In this document: piece by piece, positions 8,473 through 16,706 of the stretch
Layout: each line of letters begins with the position of its first letter
Numbering within the stretch: the stretch's first letter is position 1
NCBI RefSeq assembly: GCF_900100335.1
Contig: NZ_FNFE01000004.1
Span: 310,001-374,000 of the forward strand
Reading direction: 5' to 3'
Length of the DNA stretch: 64,000 bases
Origin: Natronorubrum texcoconense
Lineage (GTDB): Archaea > Halobacteriota > Halobacteria > Halobacteriales > Natrialbaceae
Program-made: the position numbers and the translations under genes
Notes under the pieces: model-generated
What the model was told of the DNA's origin: nothing
Database searches by the model: none
Seen by the model: only the letters and a program-made list of their open reading frames with translations

Positions 8473-8940
8473 TCAGTTCTCGAGGAATTCATTCAGTTCA
8501 CTAAACTCGTCGGGTGAGAGAATAACCTCGGTATCGAACGCGTCGAACCGTTCGAAGTCGCTGTCGATAGTCAACACAGTGTTCACCCCTTCGTCGATGG
8601 CCACCTGCGCATAGTAGCCGTCCCATCCACCGACATTTGCGTCATCCGCCAGAGAAAACCCACCCCGAACGACGGTTTCGGGCATCTCGTCGTACCACCG
8701 GATTCGTTTCGCGTCCATAAAATTCCGTAACAGTCGAGACGCGTCCGCGTTTGACCGCCCGTAGTACGTCGTCAGGACGGTGTGCGCTCCGAACAGCGCG
8801 GGATACGGAACGACGGCAGCTATGTCGCCGGTGATGGCGTCTCGGACGTAGGATAGGGCAGTCTCGCGAACGGGTGCCCCCGTGTGTGCGAGGGCAATCA
8901 CTCCGACGTCGAAAAGATACGGGCCACCAGCGTCACTCAT
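8473..8940 (-). CDS. PIN-domain ribonuclease toxin (VapC-like)
   Basis: 155 residues from the ATG at 8940, which overlaps the end of the upstream antitoxin by eight bases. The N-terminal PYLFDVGVIALAH carries the first PIN aspartate, and DEGVNTVLTIDSDFERFDAFDTEVI near the C-terminus is the usual late PIN stretch with its acidic residues. PIN toxins cut RNA, often tRNA or mRNA, using a Mg-binding acidic pocket. The pairing with an AbrB/MazE-fold antitoxin is common in archaea. The longer reading frame upstream of this ATG lies inside the antitoxin gene and is not used. Confidence 0.88.
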   Translation of the reverse strand: MSDAGGPYLFDVGVIALAHTGAPVRETALSYVRDAITGDIAAVVPYPALFGAHTVLTTYYGRSNADASRLLRNFMDAKRIRWYDEMPETVVRGGFSLADDANVGGWDGYYAQVAIDEGVNTVLTIDSDFERFDAFDTEVILSPDEFSELNEFLEN

Positions 8941-9217
8941 CGCTGTTTTTCTCCGCGCCTCGCCGAACAGCAGTTCTATGCTTCTGGGCGATCGGGTCGG
9001 CCCCGTCGTCGAGCGGAGTCGTCTTCCCGCGCTCCGAAGGCGTGTCCTCGACGAGTTGCTCCATGCGTTCGATAATCCGTTCGGGGTCGTCTTCGGGCTC
9101 AACAATCGCTTTATCGCCTTCTTCGCGAATATCGACTTCCGTACCGGGAGTGAGACCGAGACGCTCTCGCACCTTCTGTGGGAGGACGATTCGCCCTTTC
9201 GAATCCACCGTTACCAT
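8933..9217 (-). CDS. AbrB/MazE-fold antitoxin
   Basis: 94 residues from the ATG at 9217. The swapped-hairpin DNA-binding domain is clear at the start: VTVDSKGRIVLPQKVRERLGLTPGTEVDI. The C-terminal half is acidic and flexible, as expected for the toxin-binding part. The start is supported by a TATA box about 27 bases upstream and by a short palindrome between them. It is the first gene of a two-gene operon with the PIN toxin, with which it overlaps. The antitoxin probably neutralises the nuclease and represses the operon. Confidence 0.88.
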   Translation of the reverse strand: MVTVDSKGRIVLPQKVRERLGLTPGTEVDIREEGDKAIVEPEDDPERIIERMEQLVEDTPSERGKTTPLDDGADPIAQKHRTAVRRGAEKNSDE

Positions 9218-9220
9218 AAT

Positions 9221-9247
9221 CCCACGTAGAGTGGGACCGAGTATATC
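9221..9247 (-). promoter_or_regulatory. TATA box and palindromic operator of the toxin-antitoxin operon
   Basis: On the minus strand a TATA element (GATATACT, about 9240-9247) sits roughly 27 bases before the antitoxin ATG. Between it and the start lies CCCAC-GTAGA-GTGGG (9221-9235), a perfect 5-base inverted repeat covering the expected transcription start. This is the layout of an autorepressed leaderless toxin-antitoxin promoter. Confidence 0.55.
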
Positions 9248-9460
9248 GGTTTCGGTGAGACTACTGTTTCCCGCCCTCGATCTGGCTAGAGAAGTCGATC
9301 TCCACCGCCTGTCGAACTCACCTCTCGCGTATCGGTGTCCCGCGGTTCGCCTTCGACGTTCTACGTCCCAGCGCGCGCCACCGCACGTGAATCGCTCCCG
9401 GTATCCGTCGCTTCCAGTTGTTCGTATCACCCGCGCGAAAGACGAAATCCGAGACCGGCG

Positions 9461-9609
9461 CTCAGTTGACGTCGAACTCGATCGCCGCACCCTGACGCGA
9501 CCACCTTTTGTCTCGGTCGGCTGCTACGCAGCCTCCCTCGCAAAACCTGGACCAAAAGGTCCAGTTGCCGTGGCTCAGTTGACGTCGAACTCGATCGCCG
9601 CACCCTGAC
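9461..9609. repeat. 36-base direct repeat of the thiolase 3' end flanking a foldback segment
   Basis: Bases 9461-9496 and 9574-9609 are identical; the second is the last 12 codons and stop of the thiolase gene. The 77 bases between them are rich in inverted repeats: ACCTTTTG (9503-9510) against CAAAAGGT (9553-9560), GGCTGC-TAC-GCAGCC (9519-9533) and CTGGACC-AAAA-GGTCCAG (9547-9564). The last hairpin may act as the thiolase terminator. The region 9218-9460 beyond it holds only the antitoxin promoter and no gene I can support. Confidence 0.85.
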
Positions 9610-10711
9610 CGAAGCCGACACAGAGTGTCGCCAGACCGAGGCCGCCGCCGCGCTTCTGGAGTTCGTGGATCAGCGTGACGGGGAGGCGCGCGCCGGAGGC
9701 ACCCAGCGGGTGCCCGATGGCGATAGCGCCGCCGTTGACGTTGAAGATCTCGGGATCGATGCCGAGTTCGTCGCGCGAGTAGACCGACTGGCTCGCGAAG
9801 GCTTCGTTGAGTTCGACCAGATCGTACTCGTCGATATCGCGGCCGTTGCGCTCGAGCAGGCCCTCGGTCGCCGGCACCGGGCCGATCCCCATGACGGTCG
9901 GGTCGACGCCGGCGACGTTGTTCATGCCGACTTCGGCCATGATCTCGAGGTCGTGCTCCTCCGCGAAGGCTTCACTCGTGACGAGCAGCGCGGAGGCGCC
10001 GTCGGAGATCTGGGAGGCGTTGCCGGGCGTGACGGTGCCGTCGGATTTGAAGACGGTCGGCAGCTCGGCGAGCTTCTCGGCGGTCGTGCCGGGACGGATG
10101 CCCTCGTCTTCGGAGACGGTGCCGTCCTCGGTCTCGATCGGGACGATCTCGTCGTTGAAGCGGCCTTCCTCGGTCGCTTCCTCGGCGTTTTGCTGACTCT
10201 GGGCGGCGTACTCGTCCTGTTCCTCGCGGCTGACGCCGTACTCCTCGGCGACCTTCTCGGCGGTCATCCCCATCTGAAGTTCGCCGATGTTGTACATCTC
10301 GGCGAGTCGCGGGTGGACCTCCATCGTGTTCTCGCCCATCGGGACGCGGGACATGCTCTCGACGCCGCCGGCGATGACGGCGTCGCGGTTACCCGCGGCG
10401 ATGGCGTCGGAGGCGGAGATGACCGCCTGCATGGAGGAGGCACACCAGCGGTTGATCGTCGTCGCCGGGACGCCCTCGCCGAGCTCCGAGAGGAGGGCGA
10501 TGACGCGGGCGACGTTGTTGTCCTGTTCGCCGCGCTGCTGGGCGCAGCCCCACATCAGGTCGTCGACCTCCTCGCCGGAGAGACCAGTCTCGGCGAGGAT
10601 CTCGTCGATCAGCGGCACCGAGAGGTCCTCGCTGCGGACGTCGGCGTACACGCCGTCTTCTTTCCCCTGCGGGGTTCGTACTGCCTTGACCACGACTGGC
10701 GTCTGTGACAT
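9575..10711 (-). CDS. Thiolase (acetyl-CoA C-acyltransferase)
   Basis: 378 residues from the ATG at 10711; the longer in-frame extension upstream is unlike any thiolase. The nucleophile Cys is C90 in TTINRWCASSMQAV, the His loop is GGAIAIGHPLGASGARL, and the second catalytic Cys is in LATLCVGFGQGAA. The enzyme either cleaves 3-ketoacyl-CoA in beta-oxidation or condenses acetyl-CoA units. The sequence has both features and I cannot choose the direction. No other beta-oxidation gene is adjacent. Its final codons are duplicated downstream (9461-9496). Confidence 0.95.
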   Translation of the reverse strand: MSQTPVVVKAVRTPQGKEDGVYADVRSEDLSVPLIDEILAETGLSGEEVDDLMWGCAQQRGEQDNNVARVIALLSELGEGVPATTINRWCASSMQAVISASDAIAAGNRDAVIAGGVESMSRVPMGENTMEVHPRLAEMYNIGELQMGMTAEKVAEEYGVSREEQDEYAAQSQQNAEEATEEGRFNDEIVPIETEDGTVSEDEGIRPGTTAEKLAELPTVFKSDGTVTPGNASQISDGASALLVTSEAFAEEHDLEIMAEVGMNNVAGVDPTVMGIGPVPATEGLLERNGRDIDEYDLVELNEAFASQSVYSRDELGIDPEIFNVNGGAIAIGHPLGASGARLPVTLIHELQKRGGGLGLATLCVGFGQGAAIEFDVN

Positions 10712-10882
10712 GTCGTAGCGAACATCCCTCACGAACTTAAATCCGGTAGAACTCCTGTCCACACAGCAACTGTTTACGATGGCGACGAGGTCCCTCGACG
10801 CGGATTTGTAATGGGGGTCTCTCGCCGCCAAAGCACACACTCGAGAACAATGCTTATCCCGAGTTGCTCGCAATACGCGGCT

Positions 10883-11605
10883 ATGGACGACGACGGACTG
10901 AACGCCGCTCGAGTCGACGCCGAACGCGAGTCGGCGTCCGACGCCGATCACGACGCCGAATCTCCCTCCGAATCGGAGTCTCGCTCCGAGACGCGCGAAA
11001 CGGATCCCGACGCTACGGGTGACACCCTCGACACCGACGACGGTGCCGAAGAGGCGAGTAGCGACGGCCCGATGCCGAACGTCCCGGACCCCGAACCCGC
11101 GGAATCCGACGTCCCGGAGGACGTCCAGAAGTACGCCCGCTTTACGAAGATGGACGGCGCGCAGTACGACCGGGTCAACGAGTTCCTGCGGGACAGAACC
11201 TACATCACCGCCCGCGAGTGGGCGATCGCCCGACTCTGTTCGGACTTCCGCACCGAGACCGGCGTCGAGATGACCAAGATCGGGGAGAACCTGCCCGAAC
11301 TCGTCCCCTTCATGACCGACACCTACACGCCGCAGGCGGTCAACCAGGCTCGATCCTCCTTCGAGGACAAGGTCCGGACGGCCGGTGCGACATTCCTCTA
11401 CGGCGCGATGTGTGACTTCTTCACCGCCGAGGAGCTCGACGACGTCATGTACGAGTCGACCGAGGTCGCCAAGTTCTTGCTGGAAGTCGAGGGCGTCGAC
11501 CTCTCCGTCGAAGACGAACTCGAGGCCGAAGAGCGAATCTCGAGTGTCATGCGCGAAGTTCGTGCGGCGAGCGAGGAGCTGCGGGAGCAGGAAGACGCGG
11601 AGTAA
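10883..11605 (+). CDS. DUF5806-type conserved haloarchaeal protein
   Basis: 240 residues from the ATG at 10883, supported by a TATA-like GCTTAT about 28 bases upstream. The first ~75 residues are a low-complexity acidic tail. The conserved core starts at VPEDVQKYARFTKMDGAQYDRV and continues through YITAREWAIARLC, VEMTKIGENLPELVPFMTD and YTPQAVNQARSSFEDKV, which I recall as the DUF5806 family. It is predicted to be soluble and mostly helical. Function is unknown. It is a single gene, divergent from the thiolase. Confidence 0.82.
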   Translation: MDDDGLNAARVDAERESASDADHDAESPSESESRSETRETDPDATGDTLDTDDGAEEASSDGPMPNVPDPEPAESDVPEDVQKYARFTKMDGAQYDRVNEFLRDRTYITAREWAIARLCSDFRTETGVEMTKIGENLPELVPFMTDTYTPQAVNQARSSFEDKVRTAGATFLYGAMCDFFTAEELDDVMYESTEVAKFLLEVEGVDLSVEDELEAEERISSVMREVRAASEELREQEDAE

Positions 11606-11943
11606 TCGGCACCGTTCACGTCTCGGTATCGCTGATAACGGAGTGGCTGTCTACTGTTGTTCGTGTGCCAACAGTCAACCACGGCAGTAAGCCGGCCGTT
11701 CTCGTCGTGTATACCGTCCGTCTCGATGCCCATTATTCGACTTGTTCACCCTGTACGTGCCGAAGGGATTTCGGGTGCTGCCGTCTGTAGCCCACCGGTA
11801 CCGAATATTGACCGGACGGGTGAAGTAGTCGTTGCACTATGATTGTTCTGCACTCAACAACTATTCGCGTGGTAACCTGACACCGATCTTCACATTCGTA
11901 GCGAATTCGATACAATTAGCGACTATCACCCAACGAAGAGTGG
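11606..11943. other. Gene-free interval
   Basis: 338 bases between the DUF5806 gene and the secreted protein at 11944. Base composition is lower in GC than the neighbouring genes, especially 11860-11940. No RNA gene, convincing reading frame or long repeat was seen. The part next to 11944 (ATACAATTAGCGACTATC) is the likely promoter of that gene. Confidence 0.5.
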
Positions 11944-12918
11944 ATGTCTACGAATACTACGGACGCGGAGAACCGCGCGGCTGAAGACGCAACTGAACAC
12001 GAATCGAGCGAGAAGACGACCAACACCAACGTCACCCGACGTCGGACGCTGCAGTTTGGCAGCCTCCTCGGTGCCGGCAGTCTGCTTGGCGTGGCCGGGC
12101 TCGGAGCCGACACTGCGGCTGCGAGCTGTAACCGCCCGGATTCGATCGTTCACCTCGACTACGACGACTACGGTAGCTGGGAGGAAATCTACCGCGTGTC
12201 GAACGGCGACCGTGACAATATGACGATCGTTTCCGATCCGACGGCGTCCGGAGAGAGCGCCTTGCAACTCCGGGTCCGCGAAAACGACCACTGGGGCGTG
12301 AGTACGCACTACGACTTCGAGGACGGACTGTTCGAACTCAACGGGCGCGTCAACTTCGCGCTCAACACCAACTGGACGATGGGCGGCCGTAATGCGCCCT
12401 CGAACTGTCGGCTCTGGAACTGTGCGATCGCCCGCGGTGAAGGGAGTGCCGGCGGCGGTACCCCCGACGGAACGAACGGCTGGAGTAATCGTATGTACGT
12501 GACCGACAGAGGCACCGATCCGAACGGCCCGTTCCGCCTCCTCTCGAACACGTACCACATGGGGAACGGCGACGGAACCGGGGATCACAATTACCTCCTC
12601 GACGGCGAGGAATATGCGCGGGGATCGCCCGCGATCGAACCCGGTGTGTGGTACGAGTTCGAGTACTACGTGTGCGCGAACACGGTCACCGACGGCGAGG
12701 CGAACGCCGACGGTATCGTGCGATACTGGCTCGACGACGAACTCATCTTCGAACGTGAGGACTTCAGGTTCACGACGGACCACGCCGATAACATCATCGA
12801 CACGAACGGCCCGGTCGGCCACTACGGCGGGCGATACACCGCGCCACAAACCCTCTACGCGTACTACGACGACCACTCGATGGCGCTCAACGGTGAGTTC
12901 GAGTTCGATTCGTGCTGA
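11944..12918 (+). CDS. Tat-exported polysaccharide-lyase-like (jelly-roll) protein
   Basis: 324 residues. A twin-arginine signal is clear: TRRRTLQFGSLLGAGSLLGVAG near residues 31-52, ending in ADTAAA. The mature part begins SCNRPDSIVHLDYDDY and contains GVWYEFEYYVCANT, RYWLDDELIFEREDFRF and GGRYTAPQTLYAYYDDHSM. The layout resembles the concanavalin-like/alginate-lyase (PL14/PL20-type) families that bind or cut acidic polysaccharides. Four Cys in the mature chain could form disulfides. I cannot confirm catalytic residues, so it may be a glycan-binding protein. It is single, with a terminator-like hairpin 12 bases after the stop. Confidence 0.7.
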   Translation: MSTNTTDAENRAAEDATEHESSEKTTNTNVTRRRTLQFGSLLGAGSLLGVAGLGADTAAASCNRPDSIVHLDYDDYGSWEEIYRVSNGDRDNMTIVSDPTASGESALQLRVRENDHWGVSTHYDFEDGLFELNGRVNFALNTNWTMGGRNAPSNCRLWNCAIARGEGSAGGGTPDGTNGWSNRMYVTDRGTDPNGPFRLLSNTYHMGNGDGTGDHNYLLDGEEYARGSPAIEPGVWYEFEYYVCANTVTDGEANADGIVRYWLDDELIFEREDFRFTTDHADNIIDTNGPVGHYGGRYTAPQTLYAYYDDHSMALNGEFEFDSC

Positions 12919-12930
12919 ACCGTTCCGGCC

Positions 12931-12950
12931 GGCCGGAATAATTTCCGGCC
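12931..12950. terminator. Hairpin between convergent genes
   Basis: GGCCGGAA (12931-12938) and TTCCGGCC (12943-12950) are perfectly complementary around a TAAT loop, 12 bases after the stop of the secreted protein and 16 bases after that of the opposing gene. It is likely a shared transcription boundary. Confidence 0.5.
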
Positions 12951-12966
12951 GAGCGGGAGCCGTTCC

Positions 12967-13464
12967 TTACTGGCTCCACTCCCGGACGTCGGATTCCTCG
13001 AGGAACAGCGACGGATCGTCGTGCGAGAAGCTGACCCAGCCGTCGTCCGCCGGCGTGGCGGTCGTCACGTGAAGGAGGAGCTCCTCTGCCCGCAGCGCCG
13101 TCTCGAAGACGGCCCGCGAGTCGTCGAGATCGTATTTTAGGGGGATGAACACGGCTGTCTCCGTGTCGTCGTCGCGCTCGACCGCGAGAGCGATCCGCGG
13201 ATCGGTGTCGTTCTCTGGCGGCCGGTAGTAGACGTCCGCCGTCGTGACGGTGACCTCGCTGCTCTCGATGAGCCGCTCGAGGAACTCGTACTCGTCGGGC
13301 GACACCGCCACGTCGAACCCGGTTCGTTCCTCGCCGTCGACCGGCGAGACGGCGTCGGGCTCGAGGACGACCGCGTCCCAACCGTTCTCCTGGTACTCCT
13401 CGGCGATCGCCGTCGCATCCTCGAGGACGGCCGTCCATTGCGAGTCGGTTGTGTCCGTTGTCAT
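12967..13464 (-). CDS. Hypothetical soluble haloarchaeal protein (DUF7529-like)
   Basis: 165 residues, acidic, without signal or membrane segments. It begins with TDSQWTAVLEDATAIAEEY and carries FIPLKYDLDDSRAVFETALRAEELLLHVT near the C-terminus. From memory it resembles the haloarchaeal DUF7529 group, but I cannot verify this. It may be a small single-domain alpha/beta protein. It is not linked by close spacing to either neighbour and gives no contextual clue to its role. Confidence 0.7.
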   Translation of the reverse strand: MTTDTTDSQWTAVLEDATAIAEEYQENGWDAVVLEPDAVSPVDGEERTGFDVAVSPDEYEFLERLIESSEVTVTTADVYYRPPENDTDPRIALAVERDDDTETAVFIPLKYDLDDSRAVFETALRAEELLLHVTTATPADDGWVSFSHDDPSLFLEESDVREWSQ

Positions 13465-13622
13465 CGTGCTTCCTCCACGGTTGGTCGGACTCGAGTCATA
13501 CTCGACCCCGACGGCACCGAGAGGAAAAACCTTGTCTCATCGCCACGATGCCGCGCCGTCGACACCTGCGGGTCGTCCACATACCGCCGGTCTAACCGGT
13601 TAGCCGTCCCGCTCGGACGGAC

Positions 13623-14354
13623 TCAGTTGTCGCCGAGTTCTGCTGCGGAGTCGACCGTTACGGCCGATCGCTCGTCGCCCACGAGGGCGTCTTCGAGCGC
13701 CGACCGAACGATCGACGGTTCCGATGGCCCGCCCGCCGCCGCGACGGAGCCGACCGTTTCGGGATCGAACGGCACCGCGAGCGCGTCGTAGACGTCTTCG
13801 AGGACGGCCGTAAGCCCCTCGCGGTTCGAGACGAGAACACAGCCGGCGACCACCGCGGCGTCCTGACGAACGCGCTGGGCGATGCCGACGACCTTTCGGC
13901 GGCGACCGTCCGCTCCCTCGAGCGACAGCGAGTGCGTGCCGGGACAGAACGAGTCGTCGGGTTCGCCGCGAACTGGCTCGAGGGATCCGATGTCGGACTG
14001 GAGGCCTCGAAGCGCCTCCTCGACGGCGGCCGTCGCGCGCCCGTATCGGTCGTCCGTGCCCCGACGAAAGTCCGCGACCGGTTCCGCGCGGGCAAACGCG
14101 AGCGTCGTCTCGCCGTCGTACGCCACCGCTCGCCCGCCGACGTCGCGGTCGACGGGCGGGAAGCCGCGCTCACGAGCGTGCTCGCGGGCCAGTTCGTAGC
14201 CCTCGAGTCGTTGGTCCCGACGCCCGAACGCGACCTGCCGGTGGGGTGTCCAAACTCGAACGGCGGGCTCGCCGGCAGCGGCCGTCGAGAGCAGCCGCCG
14301 GCTGACGTCGCGGTCGGTCTCGATCGTCGCCGCGCGGCCGCGAAGGACTCGCAT
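13623..14354 (-). CDS. Lipoate/biotin-protein ligase family protein (LplA-like)
   Basis: 243 residues from the ATG at 14354, backed by a TTTAGG TATA-like element about 28 bases upstream. The LplA-like features are PAVRVWTPHRQVAFGRRD, RDVGGRAVAYDGETTLAFA (the usual R-x-x-G-G-G-A loop, here GGRA) and RRRKVVGIAQRVRQDAAVVAG, whose Lys is the one that contacts lipoyl- or biotinyl-AMP. It should transfer lipoate, octanoate or biotin to carrier proteins. The replaced third Gly in the GGG loop may affect substrate choice. It is divergently arranged from the gene at 14417, 62 bases apart. Confidence 0.85.
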   Translation of the reverse strand: MRVLRGRAATIETDRDVSRRLLSTAAAGEPAVRVWTPHRQVAFGRRDQRLEGYELAREHARERGFPPVDRDVGGRAVAYDGETTLAFARAEPVADFRRGTDDRYGRATAAVEEALRGLQSDIGSLEPVRGEPDDSFCPGTHSLSLEGADGRRRKVVGIAQRVRQDAAVVAGCVLVSNREGLTAVLEDVYDALAVPFDPETVGSVAAAGGPSEPSIVRSALEDALVGDERSAVTVDSAAELGDN

Positions 14355-14416
14355 CGACACGCGGTTGGTCCCGACGGACCTAAACGCTCCCGCTGCGCAG
14401 ACGGTACTGACAACTG

Positions 14417-15301
14417 ATGGCCGTGACGCTCCCCGAGAGTCTGTTGGGACAGTACCAGCGCTTCTCGCTGTACAACTCGCCGTACCCCGCCCACGACGAG
14501 GGCTGTGCGATCGATCTCTATCCCGGGACGCTTCGGGACGGCCGCACGACCGCAGCGCCGAGTCCGGTCTCCGGCACCGTCCTCGAGACCAGAGCCGTCC
14601 GCGCGCCGCCGAAGCCATACGCGCCCGAGCACGACTATCTGATTCTGGTCGACTGCGACGGCCCCGACGATCTCGCTGGACTGACGGCCCGTATCCTTCA
14701 CGTCGAGCCGTCGGTCGAGGCCGGAGAACACGTCGAACGCGGGGACTCGCTGGGAACGCTCGTCCGAGCGGGCTTTTTCGCCCCCTGGGTCGACAACCAC
14801 CTCCACGTCGGCGTTCGGGGTCCCGACCAGAACCCGCATCGGGCGTCGGGATCGCTCCCGCTCGAGGTGGGCGTCGAGATTCGGCCGCTCGGATGGGACG
14901 GCACCGGGACGGTGGTTGCAACCGGCGAGACGTACGCCGTGCTCGACGCGCCGACACATCCCGACCCTGGCGAGACGTTCGTGGGGGTTCGGGCTGACGG
15001 TGGTGGGGTGCTGGATGGAGGACTCCCGCACTACGACGGTGGCGGGGTTCACGGCCGAGGCGGGGCGCTCGAGGGCGATTCGACGCCCGTCTCGCTGAAC
15101 GGAGACCGACTCGGCGTCGCTCGAGGGCGAACGATCGACTGGAACGACGTGGTCGTTACGGCGAACGGCGAGCCGATCACCGGGCTTTCGCTGTTCTGCG
15201 CTCGAGACGCCGACTTCGGGGCGAAGCTGATCTGTCCGGACACGGAGTTCGAGGCCGGCGAGAAGGTTCGGGTTCGAGTTCGCTCGAGCGTCGGCGACTG
15301 A
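14417..15301 (+). CDS. M23-peptidase-like (duplicated hybrid motif) protein
   Basis: 294 residues, no signal peptide. AHDEGCAIDLYPG near residue 25 and WVDNHLHVGVRGP near residue 120 correspond in order to the H-x(n)-D and H-L-H-x-G metal-binding motifs of M23/lysostaphin-type peptidases, with a beta-rich SPVSGTVLETR segment (biotinyl-like hammerhead) between. The C-terminal half is a second beta domain of unknown function. Being cytoplasmic and in an organism without murein, it may be a non-peptidase binding protein. It shares a promoter region with the divergent lipoate-ligase-like gene. Confidence 0.65.
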   Translation: MAVTLPESLLGQYQRFSLYNSPYPAHDEGCAIDLYPGTLRDGRTTAAPSPVSGTVLETRAVRAPPKPYAPEHDYLILVDCDGPDDLAGLTARILHVEPSVEAGEHVERGDSLGTLVRAGFFAPWVDNHLHVGVRGPDQNPHRASGSLPLEVGVEIRPLGWDGTGTVVATGETYAVLDAPTHPDPGETFVGVRADGGGVLDGGLPHYDGGGVHGRGGALEGDSTPVSLNGDRLGVARGRTIDWNDVVVTANGEPITGLSLFCARDADFGAKLICPDTEFEAGEKVRVRVRSSVGD

Positions 15302-15488
15302 TTCTACGCTCGAGTCGCCAGCGACCGCGATAGACGGTTTCCGTAGCCTGAACGCTCCGTTCGGATTCGAGCGGTCGTCGCTGCAATTCGTTCCCTCGGT
15401 CACGTCCTGAGCGGACGTACCGCCGAGGTACCTTGTCAAAGACACCCCATATCCGAGCGTTTATGCCCTGTGGACATGCATAGCACGC

Positions 15489-15980
15489 ATGACTGGGAGT
15501 GGCACCGTCGAGCGGATTTTCATCGCACCCGAAGCCGAAGCTGAGATGCGAGAACGGACCGACGTCGAGGCGGTCGCCGGAAAGGGGCTCCGCGGCGATC
15601 GCTACTTCGGCGAGATCGAGACGGGAACCTTCGTCGAGTGGGGGCCGGGCGAGGAACGCCCCGACGGATACGACCTCACGTTGATCGAGCAGGAGGCCGT
15701 TGCGGCAATCGAACGTGAAGCGGGAATCGAACTCGCACCGGGAGAACACCGACGGAACGTCGAAACTCGTGACGTCGCACTCAATCATCTCGTCGGACAC
15801 CGATTCCGAATCGGTGACGCCATCTGTCGAGGGGATCGACTGTGTGAGCCGTGTAGTCATCTTCAGCGCATCACTCAGGACGGCGTGCTGCAGGCGCTCA
15901 CTCATCGAGGTGGGCTCCGAGCGGACGTGCTCGAAGACGGGATGATTCGCCCCGGCGACGTCATCGAACCACTCGAGTAA
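15489..15980 (+). CDS. MOSC-domain protein
   Basis: 163 residues covering essentially one MOSC domain. It shows GTVERIFIAPEAEAEM, GKGLRGDRYFG and the conserved Cys segment GDRLCEPCSHLQRIT, ending HRGGLRADVLEDGMIRPGDVI. MOSC domains carry sulfur or bind the molybdenum cofactor; stand-alone forms detoxify N-hydroxylated bases (YiiM) or act in Moco handling. A MoaB gene is 34 kb away in the window, so there is no operon link. The 188 bases upstream have no gene. The start is the first ATG in the frame and is plausible by length. Confidence 0.88.
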   Translation: MTGSGTVERIFIAPEAEAEMRERTDVEAVAGKGLRGDRYFGEIETGTFVEWGPGEERPDGYDLTLIEQEAVAAIEREAGIELAPGEHRRNVETRDVALNHLVGHRFRIGDAICRGDRLCEPCSHLQRITQDGVLQALTHRGGLRADVLEDGMIRPGDVIEPLE

Positions 15981-16116
15981 CTCCAGCTCTCCGTTGGAAA
16001 CGGGTCGCACTCTCGCCTATGGATCGAGATAGTCGGACTACCGGAGGGTAAGAACAGTAGTTTCAGTACCTGCTTCGTCCGTACCGAGCGCTACACGCCG
16101 GCCGCCGCTTCCCGTT

Positions 16117-16554
16117 CTATCGCTCTCGGTGAGCGCCGTTCCCCTCGAGGAAGACTTGATCCTCCCGAACCCGCTCCCAGTAGCGCTCGAAGACGAGCGC
16201 GGCGTCCCGTTTCTCCGGATCGGCCCAACGCTGGGGCTCGCGCTCCTCGCCGGAATCGTACTTTGTTCCGCCTGGATACTTCGCGTAGCGCATCGCCCGC
16301 GTGTACCCCATCTGGAGGTACTTTCGGGCCATGTCCATTCCGGGAAAGTCGTCGTCCTCCCGGTAGCGTTCGTACCGTTCGTAGATCGCCTCGGCGGACT
16401 CGCGGGCCGCCTCCTCGTTCTTGTACGACCACAGCGGGAGGAGTTCGCTCTTGTACGGTTCGACCTTGAACACGCCCTGCTCGCCGCGGCCGATTTCGTA
16501 CTGGTCGGGGTGTGCTCGAAAGTCGACGTCGTACTCGGGGTCGGTGTCGGACAC
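16117..16554 (-). CDS. DUF4385-type conserved protein
   Basis: About 145 residues starting at GTG 16554 (a second GTG at 16563 is equally possible; longer starts add an Arg-rich stretch). The core is YEIGRGEQGVFKVEPYKSELLPLW, then DFPGMDMARKYLQMGYTRAMRYAKYPGG, which I recall as DUF4385. It is soluble, basic-aromatic rich, and its function is not known. It is divergent from the thioesterase at 16707, about 150 bases away. Confidence 0.8.
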   Translation of the reverse strand: MSDTDPEYDVDFRAHPDQYEIGRGEQGVFKVEPYKSELLPLWSYKNEEAARESAEAIYERYERYREDDDFPGMDMARKYLQMGYTRAMRYAKYPGGTKYDSGEEREPQRWADPEKRDAALVFERYWERVREDQVFLEGNGAHRER

Positions 16555-16706
16555 AGAGATCACCACGAGACCTGCGAGGCAGGCTCGTTCTCGTCTACGG
16601 CGCGGGAGACGGGTGAGGGCGCTGCTTGCGACGGCAGTATGAACGGTTGTCAACGGGCAAACCCTGAAGCGGAGGCGTAAAGAACGTCGGTCTGGGAGCA
16701 ACGGAC

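Noticed and set aside
9665-10708. 347-codon plus-strand frame opposite the thiolase
   Set aside because: Antisense to a well-conserved enzyme and of skewed composition.
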